From: Nocardiopsis sp. JB363 | GTDB taxonomy: Bacteria; Actinomycetota; Actinomycetes; Streptosporangiales; Streptosporangiaceae | Length of the DNA: 64,000 bases | Reading direction: 5' to 3' | Assembly (NCBI RefSeq): GCF_900143625.1 | Contig: NZ_FRFF01000084.1 | Location: forward strand, 1-64,000 | In this document: positions 50,052 through 58,839 of the stretch, one piece after another | Layout: each line of letters starts with the position of its first letter | Numbering within the stretch: position 1 is the first letter of the stretch | The notes under the pieces: model-generated | The model's database searches: none | What the model was told of the DNA's origin: nothing | Seen by the model: only the letters and a program-made list of their open reading frames with translations | Translations under genes and position numbers: made by a program

Positions 50052-51619
50052 CACGGCTCCTCGGCGCCTGCGTCGTGGAGGCCAAGGTGGCGCGACGGTA
50101 CGGCATCGTGGCGATCGCCGCGATTCTCGCCGTGCTCTGGACCGCTCTATTGGCTGCCCTTCCCGCGTCGACCGCGGTGGCGGTGGCGCCGTACCTGCTG
50201 TTCCTCGACACCGCGGGCTTCGGGGCGTTGTTCGCCGTGGCCCTGCTGATGTTCGAGCGGGTGGAGGGCACGGACGCGGCACGCGCGGTCACCCCCGTCG
50301 GCCCTGGTACGGCCACCGTCGCGCGCGTCCTGGTCCTCACCCTCGCGGCCGTCGCCATCGCGGTCCCGGTGACCATGGTGGTACCGACCGGTGACCGGTT
50401 CTGGAGCGCGCTCGGACTCACCACGGCCGGAGTCCTGCTCACGTCCGTCCTGCTGGTGGGGGTGTGCCTGGGTCTGGGAGCACGTACCCGCACCCTCCAG
50501 GGCGCCCTCCTCGTCATCGCGCCCGCCCTGGTTCCACTCATCGTCGTCCCCGTGCTGCACATGACCGAGATCGTTCGGATCCCTATGTTGTGGGCCGTAC
50601 CCACCACGGCGGGCGCCGAGTTGATCCACCACGGCGCGACCGGACAGGTGGGCGCGTCGGGAGGCCCCGGCATGATGCTCGCGCTGCCGTACGCCCTGGG
50701 GTGCGCGGTGGCCGTGTGTCGATGGGCGGCCATGGCCCCCGCTGAGCCCACCGGCGGAGCACCACGGCGGCACGGATCCGTGTCGAAGACGGCCCGCGAG
50801 CCGAAACCGGACCGTGTCCGGGATCGAGGTGCCACAGGACGGCGCGGCCACGTGCGCGCGGGCTCCGCGTCGCCGTCCGGGAGGAAGCGCCACCCGCTCC
50901 TGGGACTGGTCCGATGGGAACTGGTCGGCGTGCGACGCGACCCCCTGTTGACGATCATCGTCCTGGTGCTCGTCCCCCTGTTCCTGGCGCTCCGGTGGGC
51001 CTACCCCGTACTCGTCGAGTACCTGTGGTCGGCCCACCGATTCGACCTCCTGCCCCACGCCCCGGCCGTCTTCGGCGCTCTGCTCCTGCACGTTCCCCTG
51101 ATGGTGGGGGCCGCCGTGGCGTTGCGCGTGGTGGAGGACGTCGACGACCGGATCCTGCTGCTCCTGCGGGTCTCCCCGCTTTCGCCCACCGCCTACTTCG
51201 GCTTCTGGTCGGGGACGGCGGCCCTGCTCACCCTGGTCGGCCTGTTGCTCTCCGTGCCACTGTCGGGGTTGGCGCCGGAGTGGTCTCCCGGGCTGGTCAC
51301 GGCCGTGGCGTTGGCGACGTCGGTCGCGCCGCTGGTCGTGTTGACCACCACGGCCTTGGCGAGCAACAAGGTGGAGGCACTGGTGGTGCTGAAGGGTGCG
51401 GCCGCCGTTTCGATCCTGGTTCCGTCGCTGCTCTGGATACTGCCCGCGTCTTGGGGGACACCGCTGCTCGTCCTACCCCCCGCCTGGGCGTTCCTGGCCC
51501 TGACCAGGTCTCCGACCGACGCCGTCTTCGCCACGTCGATCCTGATCGGCGGGCTGTCGACCACCGTGATCGTCTCCCTCCTGCTCGCGCGACGCATAGG
51601 TTCCCGACTACGGTCCTGA
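50048..51619 (+). CDS. ABC-2 exporter permease with two halves
   Basis: A 523-residue membrane protein. Two six-segment halves (about 15-240 and 295-520) are joined by a charged Arg/Lys/Gly linker (about 245-295), so one chain likely makes the full channel. The second half carries RWELVGVRRDPLLTIIVLVLVPLFLALRW and LRVSPLSPTAYFGFW, the EAA-like coupling region. GTG start overlapping the ATPase stop. Substrate unknown. Confidence 0.85.
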   Translation: MTRLLGACVVEAKVARRYGIVAIAAILAVLWTALLAALPASTAVAVAPYLLFLDTAGFGALFAVALLMFERVEGTDAARAVTPVGPGTATVARVLVLTLAAVAIAVPVTMVVPTGDRFWSALGLTTAGVLLTSVLLVGVCLGLGARTRTLQGALLVIAPALVPLIVVPVLHMTEIVRIPMLWAVPTTAGAELIHHGATGQVGASGGPGMMLALPYALGCAVAVCRWAAMAPAEPTGGAPRRHGSVSKTAREPKPDRVRDRGATGRRGHVRAGSASPSGRKRHPLLGLVRWELVGVRRDPLLTIIVLVLVPLFLALRWAYPVLVEYLWSAHRFDLLPHAPAVFGALLLHVPLMVGAAVALRVVEDVDDRILLLLRVSPLSPTAYFGFWSGTAALLTLVGLLLSVPLSGLAPEWSPGLVTAVALATSVAPLVVLTTTALASNKVEALVVLKGAAAVSILVPSLLWILPASWGTPLLVLPPAWAFLALTRSPTDAVFATSILIGGLSTTVIVSLLLARRIGSRLRS

Positions 51620-51685
51620 GACCACGACGCCACGTGAGGCCGGTGTCGAGCCACCCGAGTCCGACCACCACCACAGGAGATCGTC

Positions 51686-52600
51686 GTGCCCCGAACCTCC
51701 CTCACCATCGCCATCACCGGGGCCAACTCCGGGATCGGCCTTCGCGCGGCGGAACGACTCGCCGCCGAAGGACACCGCGTTCTCGCCCTGTGCCGCGATC
51801 CGGCCCGGGGCGAGAGGGCCTTGGAACGCATCAACGACAGAGCCACCGTCGCGGCACGGCTCGTCGTCACCGACCTCTCCGATCCCGCGTCCATCGAGGC
51901 CGCCGCGCGCCACCTCGGCGCGACCCTGGACCGACTCGACGTCCTGATCAACAACGCGGCGATCTTCGACCAGACGATGCGCGTGCCCCGGTTCACCCCG
52001 GAGGACCACGAACTCGTCTGGGCCACCGACCACCTGGGGCCGCACAGGCTCACCGCCGCCCTCAGCCCGCTCATGGCCGCCGCCCCGGTACCGCGCCTGC
52101 TGACCATCGCCAGCAAGGGTCTTGTCGCGATGCCGTGGACCAGGATCCGCTTCGACGAACTCGACTCCCCACGCTGGTACAGCCCGACCAAGGCGTACTA
52201 CCACGCCAAACTCGCCCAGGTCATGACGAGTCTTCGGATCGCCCAGCACGCTCGTGGCTCCGTCGACGTGGTCTGTCTCCGGGTTCCGTCCGTACGCCTG
52301 GACCCTGATCGGATGGCCTCGATGCCGCGTGTACTGCGAACGCTGTACGCCCCCAAGAACCAGGTGGCGCTTTCCCCGGAACGCATGGCCCGGACCTATG
52401 CCCGCCTGTCCACGCGGCAGGACGCCCTGAACGGCCGAACCGATGGCGAGACGGCCGACCGGAACCCATTGCGAGGCGTCTACCTGGACGAACGATGCCG
52501 TCCCGTCCCCCTGCCCCCGTCCGCCCGTGATGGGGACGCCCGGGAACGCCTGTGGCGGGTCAGTCAGGAGCAGACCGGCCACCCGGAGTGGGCTTGGTGA
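51686..52600 (+). CDS. short-chain dehydrogenase/reductase
   Basis: A 304-residue SDR with the Rossmann TGANSGIG (about 11-18), NNAA (about 91-94), catalytic Ser in TIASKG and Tyr-Lys in YYHAKLAQVM (about 170). The C-terminal extension is longer than in classical SDRs (about 250). GTG start with AGGAG six bases before it. Similar proteins reduce retinol-like or polyketide ketones. Alone on the plus strand, converging with the tetR-monooxygenase pair. Confidence 0.88.
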   Translation: MPRTSLTIAITGANSGIGLRAAERLAAEGHRVLALCRDPARGERALERINDRATVAARLVVTDLSDPASIEAAARHLGATLDRLDVLINNAAIFDQTMRVPRFTPEDHELVWATDHLGPHRLTAALSPLMAAAPVPRLLTIASKGLVAMPWTRIRFDELDSPRWYSPTKAYYHAKLAQVMTSLRIAQHARGSVDVVCLRVPSVRLDPDRMASMPRVLRTLYAPKNQVALSPERMARTYARLSTRQDALNGRTDGETADRNPLRGVYLDERCRPVPLPPSARDGDARERLWRVSQEQTGHPEWAW

Positions 52601-52618
52601 GGCCGACCGCGACGACGA

Positions 52619-53239
52619 TCAGCCCTTGTCGTGTGTCGGGGGAAGCAGACCCACCTGTCGGTAGACCGACCGCAGGTACCGTTCCGCCCGCCCCCGGTCC
52701 AAGGGCTCCGGTTGCAGGACACGGTAGACGACGGCGCCGACCATCATGTCGATGAGCGCGTCGAAGTCGGCGTCGGCGTCAACCGATCCCTCCTGCACCG
52801 CGCGTTCCAACAGGAGCGCCGCGGCCCGGCGGCGAGGCAGGATGTAGTGCTCCCAACTGGCCTCCATGATGCGGGGATGCGTGTGGGTCGTTCCCAACAT
52901 CCGTGCCAGCAGGGCGCGGAACCCGGGTTCGGCGATGAGTGCGGCGGAGGCCGGCAGGGAGTGTTCGATCGCCTCCGCGACGCTCACCGTGTCGTCCACC
53001 GATCGCTCGGGGTGATCCCCTCGCCCGTGTTCGATGGCCTGGGCGATCAGTTCCTCCTTGGAGGACCCGCGCCGGTAGACCGTCGGCTTGCCGACCCCGG
53101 CGCGCGCCGCGATGGCCTGTATGGAGGTGCCCTCCACCCCCTTCTCCAGGAACAGCGCCAAGGCCGCGTCCAGGATCGCCCGGTCGGTCGCCGGGTCGCG
53201 CGGCCGCCCACGCCGGGGAGGCTCCGGTCGGGTGGTCAT
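52619..53239 (-). CDS. TetR family regulator of the FAD monooxygenase
   Basis: A 206-residue TetR protein with an N-terminal HTH (about 15-65: ATDRAILDAALALFLEKGVEGTSIQAIAARAGVGKPTVYRR) and a TetR_C_16-type ligand domain with an HYILPRRRAAALLLERAVQEGSVDADADFDALIDMM segment. Its ATG overlaps the monooxygenase stop (ATGA). It likely acts on ACGGTACCGT at 54786-54795. Confidence 0.9.
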   Translation of the reverse strand: MTTRPEPPRRGRPRDPATDRAILDAALALFLEKGVEGTSIQAIAARAGVGKPTVYRRGSSKEELIAQAIEHGRGDHPERSVDDTVSVAEAIEHSLPASAALIAEPGFRALLARMLGTTHTHPRIMEASWEHYILPRRRAAALLLERAVQEGSVDADADFDALIDMMVGAVVYRVLQPEPLDRGRAERYLRSVYRQVGLLPPTHDKG

Positions 53240-54762
53240 CGGGTCCGCCCTTCGTTCAGCAGACCGTCCAGTACACGTCCGATCCGGTCGTCTCCGGGAC
53301 GACCGCGCCAGAGCAGGTGTCCGTCGGGACGGACGAGCAGAAGGTCGCGGAGCCCCGAGGAGCGGGGGGTGAGCACGGTGACGTCGTTCCCGAGACGCTC
53401 CCGGACGATGTCCGCCCCACCCGGTTCCCGCGTGGGTGCCAGCAGGACCCAGTGCGAGCCGAGTTCACCGTGCAGTCGGGTCGGTTCGCCGTCCTCTCCC
53501 AGGCACGGCAGGTCCGGAACCCGATCGCCCGGACCGGGGCGTTTCGAGGGCGACGACGGGCGTCGTCCGCCCAAGGGGCCCTTGCGGTAGCTCACGCTCA
53601 GCTGCGAGGCGATCGAGGTCGCCCAGCGTTGGACCGCGGGCAGGTCGATGACCTTGAGAAGAACGTGCTCGCGGAGGTAGCGCAGCACCCTTCCCTCTCC
53701 CAACTGAAGGCGGGAGTTGGCCGTGGTGGTGCGCAGCACGACTTCGGCCAGCGGCCGCCGCTCGGCCTGGTAGGTGTCCACCAGAGCCGATTCCGCTATT
53801 CCGCGCAGGACCAGGGCGAGCTTCCAGGCGAGGTTCTCCGCGTCCCCGATGCCCGTCAGCATCCCCTGCCCGCCCATGGGCGAGTGGATGTGCGCGGCGT
53901 CCCCGGCGAGCAGGACCCGGCCCCGGCGGTAGGAGTCGGCCAGCCTTCGGTGGATGCGAAAGACCGAGGTCCAGGTGGCGTCGAGTACACGTGCCTGATC
54001 GATGTGCGTACGTTCGGGGAGCAGGGTGCGCAGCCGTTCGAGGATCTCCCCCTCATCGGGACGTTGCTCTCCGAGTCCCGGAACGTAGGCCATCAGACGC
54101 CAGAGCACACCCTCACCGGCGGGGTCGCGCATGGGCAGGGCGCCGAGGACACCGTCGCGGTGCAGCCACCCGTAGGAGCCATCGGGCTCCAGTGACCAGT
54201 CCATGTGCACGTCGGCGAGCAGCCAGGTGTCGGCGATGGGGGCTCCGGGAAAGGCCTCGCCGACGAGCTTGCGCGTGGCGGAGTGGGCCCCGTCCGCGCC
54301 CACGAGCCAGCACGCCCGGATCGGGTCGCCGTCCTCCACGGAAGCGACCACCCCGTCGGGGTCCTGCCGGATCCCGACCAGTCGCGTACCCCACCGCACC
54401 GAACCGCCCAGGTCCGCCAAGCGCTCCCGCAGGACCCTCTCGACCTCGGATTGGGGGGTGAGGAGCGCGGGGCGGCTGGTGCGCAGGCCGACGTCCCCGA
54501 AGCGCACCACGGAGACCGGTTCACCGGCCACATGCACCTTGATGGTCAGTGCGGAGATCGCCTGTTCGGGCAGATTCCCCAAGGCTCCCAGGCGGTCGAG
54601 CACCTCGGCTCCCCGCGCGTGCAGGAAGTTCGCCCGGGAGCTCCACGAGGGGCTCTCAGCGGTGTCGATCACCCGCACGGAGACACCTTGGAGCATGAGC
54701 GCGCACGCGGTGGTCAATCCCGTGGGGCCGGCGCCCACCACCAGGACTTCGGTGTCGTACAT
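53236..54762 (-). CDS. class A FAD-dependent aromatic hydroxylase
   Basis: A 508-residue flavoprotein monooxygenase: GAGPTGLTTACAL (GxGxxG, about 9-21), DGAHSATRK (DG motif), and GRVLLAGDAAHIHSPMGGQGMLTGIGDAENLAWKLAL (GD motif, about 275-315). It belongs to the PHBH-type group with the C-terminal thioredoxin-like domain, which hydroxylates phenols or polyketides (including rifampicin- or tetracycline-inactivating members). First gene of a two-gene operon with a TetR regulator behind it. Could be resistance by drug hydroxylation or tailoring; not decidable here. Confidence 0.9.
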   Translation of the reverse strand: MYDTEVLVVGAGPTGLTTACALMLQGVSVRVIDTAESPSWSSRANFLHARGAEVLDRLGALGNLPEQAISALTIKVHVAGEPVSVVRFGDVGLRTSRPALLTPQSEVERVLRERLADLGGSVRWGTRLVGIRQDPDGVVASVEDGDPIRACWLVGADGAHSATRKLVGEAFPGAPIADTWLLADVHMDWSLEPDGSYGWLHRDGVLGALPMRDPAGEGVLWRLMAYVPGLGEQRPDEGEILERLRTLLPERTHIDQARVLDATWTSVFRIHRRLADSYRRGRVLLAGDAAHIHSPMGGQGMLTGIGDAENLAWKLALVLRGIAESALVDTYQAERRPLAEVVLRTTTANSRLQLGEGRVLRYLREHVLLKVIDLPAVQRWATSIASQLSVSYRKGPLGGRRPSSPSKRPGPGDRVPDLPCLGEDGEPTRLHGELGSHWVLLAPTREPGGADIVRERLGNDVTVLTPRSSGLRDLLLVRPDGHLLWRGRPGDDRIGRVLDGLLNEGRTR

Positions 54763-54785
54763 GGCCGCCTCTTTTTATTAACGGA

Positions 54786-54795
54786 ACGGTACCGT
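54786..54795. promoter_or_regulatory. palindromic operator of the FAD monooxygenase promoter
   Basis: ACGGTACCGT is a perfect palindrome, flanked by an extra half-site ACGGA on one side and AT-rich DNA that can serve as -10. It lies just upstream of the minus-strand monooxygenase start. Confidence 0.65.
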
Positions 54796-54873
54796 AAATA
54801 TATTAGGCCCCGGGTGGGCGAGTACGTCAAGGCCGCACTCACCCGCACGGACGCCGCAGAGTGTCCCGGAAGG

Positions 54874-55024
54874 CCCGTTCAATACATCCGCACCGGCAGT
54901 TCGGCCAGGCCACGCGCCGGGCCGCCAGGCCGGTGGGGTGTGCGGGTGGAGCAGGGCCAAGTCCGGAAAGCGGCTCAGCAAAGAGGTGAACCAGCGGGAG
55001 TTCGACCCCGACCTCTACCCGAGC
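54874..55024 (-). pseudogene. C-terminal remnant of a cytochrome P450
   Basis: On the minus strand one frame gives ARVEVGVELPLVH, and after a one-base shift near 54975 another gives LLSRFPDLALLHPHTPPAWRPG. Joined, this resembles the end of an actinobacterial P450 (compare ARVEMRVALPALLTRFPTLRMA in the intact P450 at 55387-56598). The heme-Cys region and everything before it are absent. The surrounding 54796-55195 has no other gene. Confidence 0.55.
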
Positions 55025-55195
55025 ATCCTCGATCTGACGATCAGCACGACCGCGGCCGGTCTCACTTGTGCCGCGCATCCGGCACGAAGGACCGATCGAC
55101 CGGGGATCGACACCGAGCACGCGGGCACCTCCGCGGGTCCCTGACTCGACGGCGAGGCGACCGACCCGAACGGAACATGAACCCGACCACCGCCC

Positions 55196-55390
55196 TCAGT
55201 CGGTGATGGTGATCGCTCCCGAAGGACAAACGTCGGCGGCCTGCTCCACCCGGGTACGCAGTGCGGGTGGGGGCACGGGCTCGGACAACACGACCCGCCC
55301 GTCCTCCGGGTCCTGGTCGAAGACCTCGGGGGCGGTCAGCACGCACATCCCGGCGCCCACGCACACCGTCCGGTCCACCCGCACCCTCAC
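55196..55390 (-). CDS. 3Fe-4S type ferredoxin
   Basis: A 64-residue ferredoxin: CVGAGMC spacing and a final CPSGA with three cluster cysteines, and a non-Cys (Ala) where the fourth ligand would be, so a 3Fe-4S cluster is expected. GTG start overlaps the P450 stop by four bases. Such ferredoxins transfer electrons to the P450 encoded with them. Confidence 0.93.
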   Translation of the reverse strand: MRVRVDRTVCVGAGMCVLTAPEVFDQDPEDGRVVLSEPVPPPALRTRVEQAADVCPSGAITITD

Positions 55391-56598
55391 CCCGACCCAC
55401 TCCCCCAGGTGACCGGGAGCCGGTGGACACCGTAGATGGCCATGTCCTCTCGCGTGGGCACCTCGCTCTCAGGCACCGCCATCCGGAGTGTGGGAAACCG
55501 GGTGAGCAGTGCGGGCAGGGCCACCCGCATCTCGACCCGGGCTAGTTGTTGGCCCAGGCACTGGTGGATCCCATGACCGAAGGCGAGGTGTCCGCCGGCC
55601 GACCGGTGCGGATCGACCGTGTTCGGTTCGGGGAACACCTTCGGGTCGCGGTCGGCCGCGGCGATCGACACCGTGACGGTTTCCCCCGCCCGGATCCGGT
55701 GCCCGCCCAGTTCCAGATCCTCCAGCGCCGTCCGCAGCGTGTGGGGAACGATGCTCAGGTACCGCAGCAGTTCCTCGACGACGCGGGGACCGCTGTCCGG
55801 TTCGTCACGCAGCGCCTCCGCCTGCTCGGGGTGGGTCAGCAGGTGGAAGGCGCCCAGGCCGATCATGTTGGCCGTGGTGTCCAGCCCCGCCCCGAGGAGT
55901 AGGAAGGCGATGTTGGTGAGTTCGTCCTCCTCCAGTTCGCCCCCCGCGACAAGCCCGCCGAGAAGGTCGTCGGTGGGCTCTGCGCGTTTGTCGTCCACCA
56001 GTCGCTTCAGGAAATCCTGCATCGCGACGAAGGCGGCCATCTTGTCCTCCCTGGAGGAGTCCACCCGGGAGACCGCCGCCACGGTCCGTTGGAACCGGTC
56101 CACGTCCCCTTCGGGAACCCCTAGGAGCTCGCCGATGACGAGGGCGGGTACCGGTGAGGCGTACGCCTCCACCAGGTCCAGCGGCGGGCCCTGGTGTTCC
56201 ATCCGGTCGAGGTGTTCTTCGGTGATCTCCTCGACGCGCGCGGTCAGCCGGCGCATCCGCCGGACGGTGAACTGCCCGGTGAGCAGCCGACGGTAGCGGG
56301 TGTGCTCGGGCGGGTCGTGGCTGAGGAACATACCGCGTGGCGCCGGTCGGGGCGGCGCGGTGACGTCCGTCCCCGGTGAGGGGTCGTGCCGGATCTCGTT
56401 GCGGGTGCTGAACCGGGGGTCGGCCAGGACCTGTCGGACCTGCGCGTGCCCGGTCACCAGCCAACCGGTGTGGCCGTCCGGGTAGGCCAGTCGGCTGACC
56501 GGGTCCTCGCCGCGCAGCCTGGCCAGCTCCACGGGAGGGTCGAAGGGTGTCGGGCGTTGTGTGGGCAGTGGGGTGGGCCGGGTGGTGTGCTCGGTCAT
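55387..56598 (-). CDS. cytochrome P450
   Basis: A 403-residue P450. Visible motifs: the I-helix oxygen-activating LLGAGLDTTANMIG, the ExxR in VVEELLRY, and the heme-Cys about 347 in LAFGHGIHQCLGQQLAR. Length is normal for bacterial class I P450s, which use the ferredoxin of the same operon. ATG 56598 with GGGGAG before it; the upstream in-frame start at 56622 is not supported. The TetR protein encoded upstream is its likely regulator. Substrate unknown (CYP105/107-like by layout). Confidence 0.94.
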   Translation of the reverse strand: MTEHTTRPTPLPTQRPTPFDPPVELARLRGEDPVSRLAYPDGHTGWLVTGHAQVRQVLADPRFSTRNEIRHDPSPGTDVTAPPRPAPRGMFLSHDPPEHTRYRRLLTGQFTVRRMRRLTARVEEITEEHLDRMEHQGPPLDLVEAYASPVPALVIGELLGVPEGDVDRFQRTVAAVSRVDSSREDKMAAFVAMQDFLKRLVDDKRAEPTDDLLGGLVAGGELEEDELTNIAFLLLGAGLDTTANMIGLGAFHLLTHPEQAEALRDEPDSGPRVVEELLRYLSIVPHTLRTALEDLELGGHRIRAGETVTVSIAAADRDPKVFPEPNTVDPHRSAGGHLAFGHGIHQCLGQQLARVEMRVALPALLTRFPTLRMAVPESEVPTREDMAIYGVHRLPVTWGSGSG

Positions 56599-56659
56599 CT
56601 TCGGATCTCCCCTGGAACTCATCGGTCACCGACTCGGGTCGCGGACACGGCCCGCGGGT

Positions 56660-57256
56660 TCATGGGCGGAACCTCGTCTCGTGGAGCACGGCGAGGAAGA
56701 ACTCCTCGGCCTCACGCACCGTGCCACCCTTGGGGTGGGTGTTCAGGTGAATCACGACCGCACCGGCGAGGATCTGCCGAACGACCTCCAGATCGGTGTC
56801 CTGCGGGAACCGGCCGCGCTCCTTCTCCTTGCGCAACACCTCGCGGATCACCGCGTTACGCGGCTCGACGCTGAGCTCCCTGAACACCGCGGCGAACTCC
56901 GGCTGGTCGTGTCCCGCGGGCATCAGGCGCAGTGTCAGACTGCGGATCCGCTCGTTCTCGGGCGCCTCCAACGACCGGGCCCACCAACCGAGCAGTTCCT
57001 CGATGTCCCGTGGTTCGGGTATCTCCTTCGGTCGGAACCCGAAGGTCCAGTGGATCGCCGCGATGTGCAGTTCGGTTCGATCGCTGTAGCGCCGATAGAC
57101 CGTCGGCCGGCTCACCCCGGCGCGTTTGGCGACCTGGTCGATGCCCGCGCCGTCGATACCCGCCTCGATCAGCAGGTCCGAGGCGGCCTTGAGGATGGCC
57201 TCGTCGGCCTCACCGCTTCGGGGACGGCCGGGTCTGGACGGGCTCGGCTGTGTCAT
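56660..57256 (-). CDS. TetR family regulator of the P450 operon
   Basis: A 198-residue TetR protein: HTH in ADEAILKAASDLLIEAGIDGAGIDQVAKRAGVSRPTVYRRYSDRTEL (about 15-62), the rest a helical ligand domain. Start at MTQPSP (57256) or an ATG at 57277; no good Shine-Dalgarno is seen for either, so the mRNA may be leaderless. The repeat at 57267-57285 overlaps the possible start region. 61 bases separate it from the P450. Confidence 0.88.
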   Translation of the reverse strand: MTQPSPSRPGRPRSGEADEAILKAASDLLIEAGIDGAGIDQVAKRAGVSRPTVYRRYSDRTELHIAAIHWTFGFRPKEIPEPRDIEELLGWWARSLEAPENERIRSLTLRLMPAGHDQPEFAAVFRELSVEPRNAVIREVLRKEKERGRFPQDTDLEVVRQILAGAVVIHLNTHPKGGTVREAEEFFLAVLHETRFRP

Positions 57257-57266
57257 ACCAAATAAT

Positions 57267-57285
57267 TTACATGACACATCTGTAA
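57267..57285. promoter_or_regulatory. operator-like inverted repeat before the tetR-P450 operon
   Basis: TTACA (57267-57271) and TGTAA (57281-57285) are symmetric around a 9-base centre in AT-rich DNA at the tetR start. Probable autoregulatory site. Confidence 0.5.
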
Positions 57286-57330
57286 TGAATCAAGGCCGGA
57301 AGTCGGCCATGAAAGCCTCCCCCACCCCGA

Positions 57331-58236
57331 TCAGTCGGCCGGGTCGGCTTCCTCCACCGGCGCGTCGGCCCGGGTGACCAGGCCGCGGATCCGCTCGGAG
57401 AACTCGTAGGGGGCCAGGTGACCCGCACCCTCCAGCACGTCCACGTCGGTGTTCAGGAACCGCCTGGCCGGGCCGTGCAGACGCGCCGGCGAGAAGAACA
57501 CGTCGTCCGAGCCGGTCGCCACGGTGACGTTCTTCCTCTGCCAGGCCAGCAACGACTCGGCCGGCAACGGCCCCGGCGCCAAGCTGGTCCGACAGTACCT
57601 GCCCACCATCGTCATCCAGGACGCGAACGGGTGGACGGGGTACCGGAAGTCGGGTCCGCTCATGAAGTTCAACAGCCGGGTGCTCTTGTCCTCCCTCGGA
57701 CCGATCATCCACGGCAGGGTGACCCGCATGAGCTCCGGGGAGGTCGCCGGTGGGGTCAGCCCCGCCGCCCCCACCAGCACCATCCCCTTGACCAGGGGAC
57801 TCGGCTCGGCCGCCAAGGCCACGGCGGCGCCCAGGGAGTGTCCCAGGACGATCGCGGGGCGATCCACGAGCCGGGGCAGCACCTCGTCGAGCCAGTCCCC
57901 GTAGGCCTGGGCACGGTGGCCGCGAGGGCGTTTACCGCAGCTCAGACCCGGTTGTCCGGGCAGGTCCACCAGGATCACGTCCCGCTCGGCGGACATGTCG
58001 GAGGCCGGCGAGGCGCTCAGAGCGCTATTGAAGTTGGTACCGCTGAGCACCACCACCGGGGCGCCGGGACCACCCTCGAAACGGAAGGCCCGGGTGGGTC
58101 CGATGGACGTGGAGAGCTCGGGCAGTGACCGGAGTCCGGGCAGTTCCGCAAGGCGTGCCTCGCACCAGTCGCGTACGGTCCGCTCCGCGGCCTCCGACCG
58201 GTAGACGCGCGCGCCGTGGAAGGTGGTCTCGGTCAT
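57331..58236 (-). CDS. alpha/beta hydrolase
   Basis: A 301-residue alpha/beta-fold hydrolase: the oxyanion/strand segment VVVLSGTNFNSAL (normal would be HGxG-like, here altered), nucleophile Ser about 134 in VLGHSLGAAVA, acidic residue near the TGSDD segment and His in EGAGHLAPYEF. The start MTETTFHGARVY at 58236 was chosen as the first family-like Met. It lies first in the minus-strand block with TetR, P450 and ferredoxin. Ester or lactone hydrolysis is likely; the substrate is open. Confidence 0.85.
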   Translation of the reverse strand: MTETTFHGARVYRSEAAERTVRDWCEARLAELPGLRSLPELSTSIGPTRAFRFEGGPGAPVVVLSGTNFNSALSASPASDMSAERDVILVDLPGQPGLSCGKRPRGHRAQAYGDWLDEVLPRLVDRPAIVLGHSLGAAVALAAEPSPLVKGMVLVGAAGLTPPATSPELMRVTLPWMIGPREDKSTRLLNFMSGPDFRYPVHPFASWMTMVGRYCRTSLAPGPLPAESLLAWQRKNVTVATGSDDVFFSPARLHGPARRFLNTDVDVLEGAGHLAPYEFSERIRGLVTRADAPVEEADPAD

Positions 58237-58269
58237 CAGGCACCTGATTTCGGGTAGGGGTCGCCCTTC

Positions 58270-58534
58270 GCCGACCAGTCTTCCCGGCACACCTGGTCAG
58301 GAACTCTACGCCCACGAGCTGGCCCCGGCCACCCCAAGGGGAATTCAGGACCCGCTCGCGGACAAACGGTTACTTTAACCTGTCCAGAAGCTATATTGGC
58401 ACCAGCGCCCATGGGATTCTCCGGCCTGCCCGCAACAGGGGCAATTCGGCCGGAACTGGACATAATCGTCTCCATCAACGACTATGGGCGCGGCGTCACA
58501 CGACGCCACAGGTGTGCCGGGAAGACTGGTCGGC
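58270..58534. repeat. 26-bp perfect inverted repeat framing a 213-base gap
   Basis: The 26-base sequence at 58270-58295 occurs as its exact complement at 58509-58534. The DNA between has no gene and contains AT-rich promoter-like stretches (TATATTGG, TACTTTAACC). It lies between the divergent hydrolase and the small gene at 58570. The arms are too far apart for a terminator; a paired regulatory or recombination site is possible. Confidence 0.8.
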
Positions 58535-58569
58535 GTCCTTACCGACTCATGTCACCGGAGCCCGACACC

Positions 58570-58740
58570 ATGACGCCGAACCATCCCGAGCTGTCACGCA
58601 GCCTGCGCAGAGCTCGATTCTCGGAACCGTCCGAACTACCGGACGAACATGGTCTCCCCCTCGGCACCAACGGCTACACCACCTCTTGGGGCACCAACGC
58701 ACACGGGGAACTCAGTGCCTGCCCGCCCGGGCCCCACTGA
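58570..58740 (+). CDS. 56-residue orphan small protein
   Basis: ATG at 58570 with GGAG nine bases before it. A basic, helical-looking first half (NHPELSRSLRRARFSEPSEL) is followed by a Gly/Thr/Ser/Asn-rich second half with one Cys (LGTNGYTTSWGTNAHGE, SACPPGPH). The charged leader plus polar core look is reminiscent of a RiPP precursor, but no modifying enzyme is near and I recognise no family. It may also be a fortuitous open frame. Confidence 0.4.
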   Translation: MTPNHPELSRSLRRARFSEPSELPDEHGLPLGTNGYTTSWGTNAHGELSACPPGPH

Positions 58741-58839
58741 CGCCACCCCCGTAACCCACCTTCCGCTCCGTCACACCGTGTTCACCGTCCGGGTCACCCC
58801 GGGCAGGTTCACGGTGCTCAGTCGTGAAAGGACAGTGGC

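Noticed and set aside
58570-58740. Confident RiPP precursor call
   Set aside because: No modification enzyme, protease or transporter for a RiPP lies near; only the sequence look suggests it.
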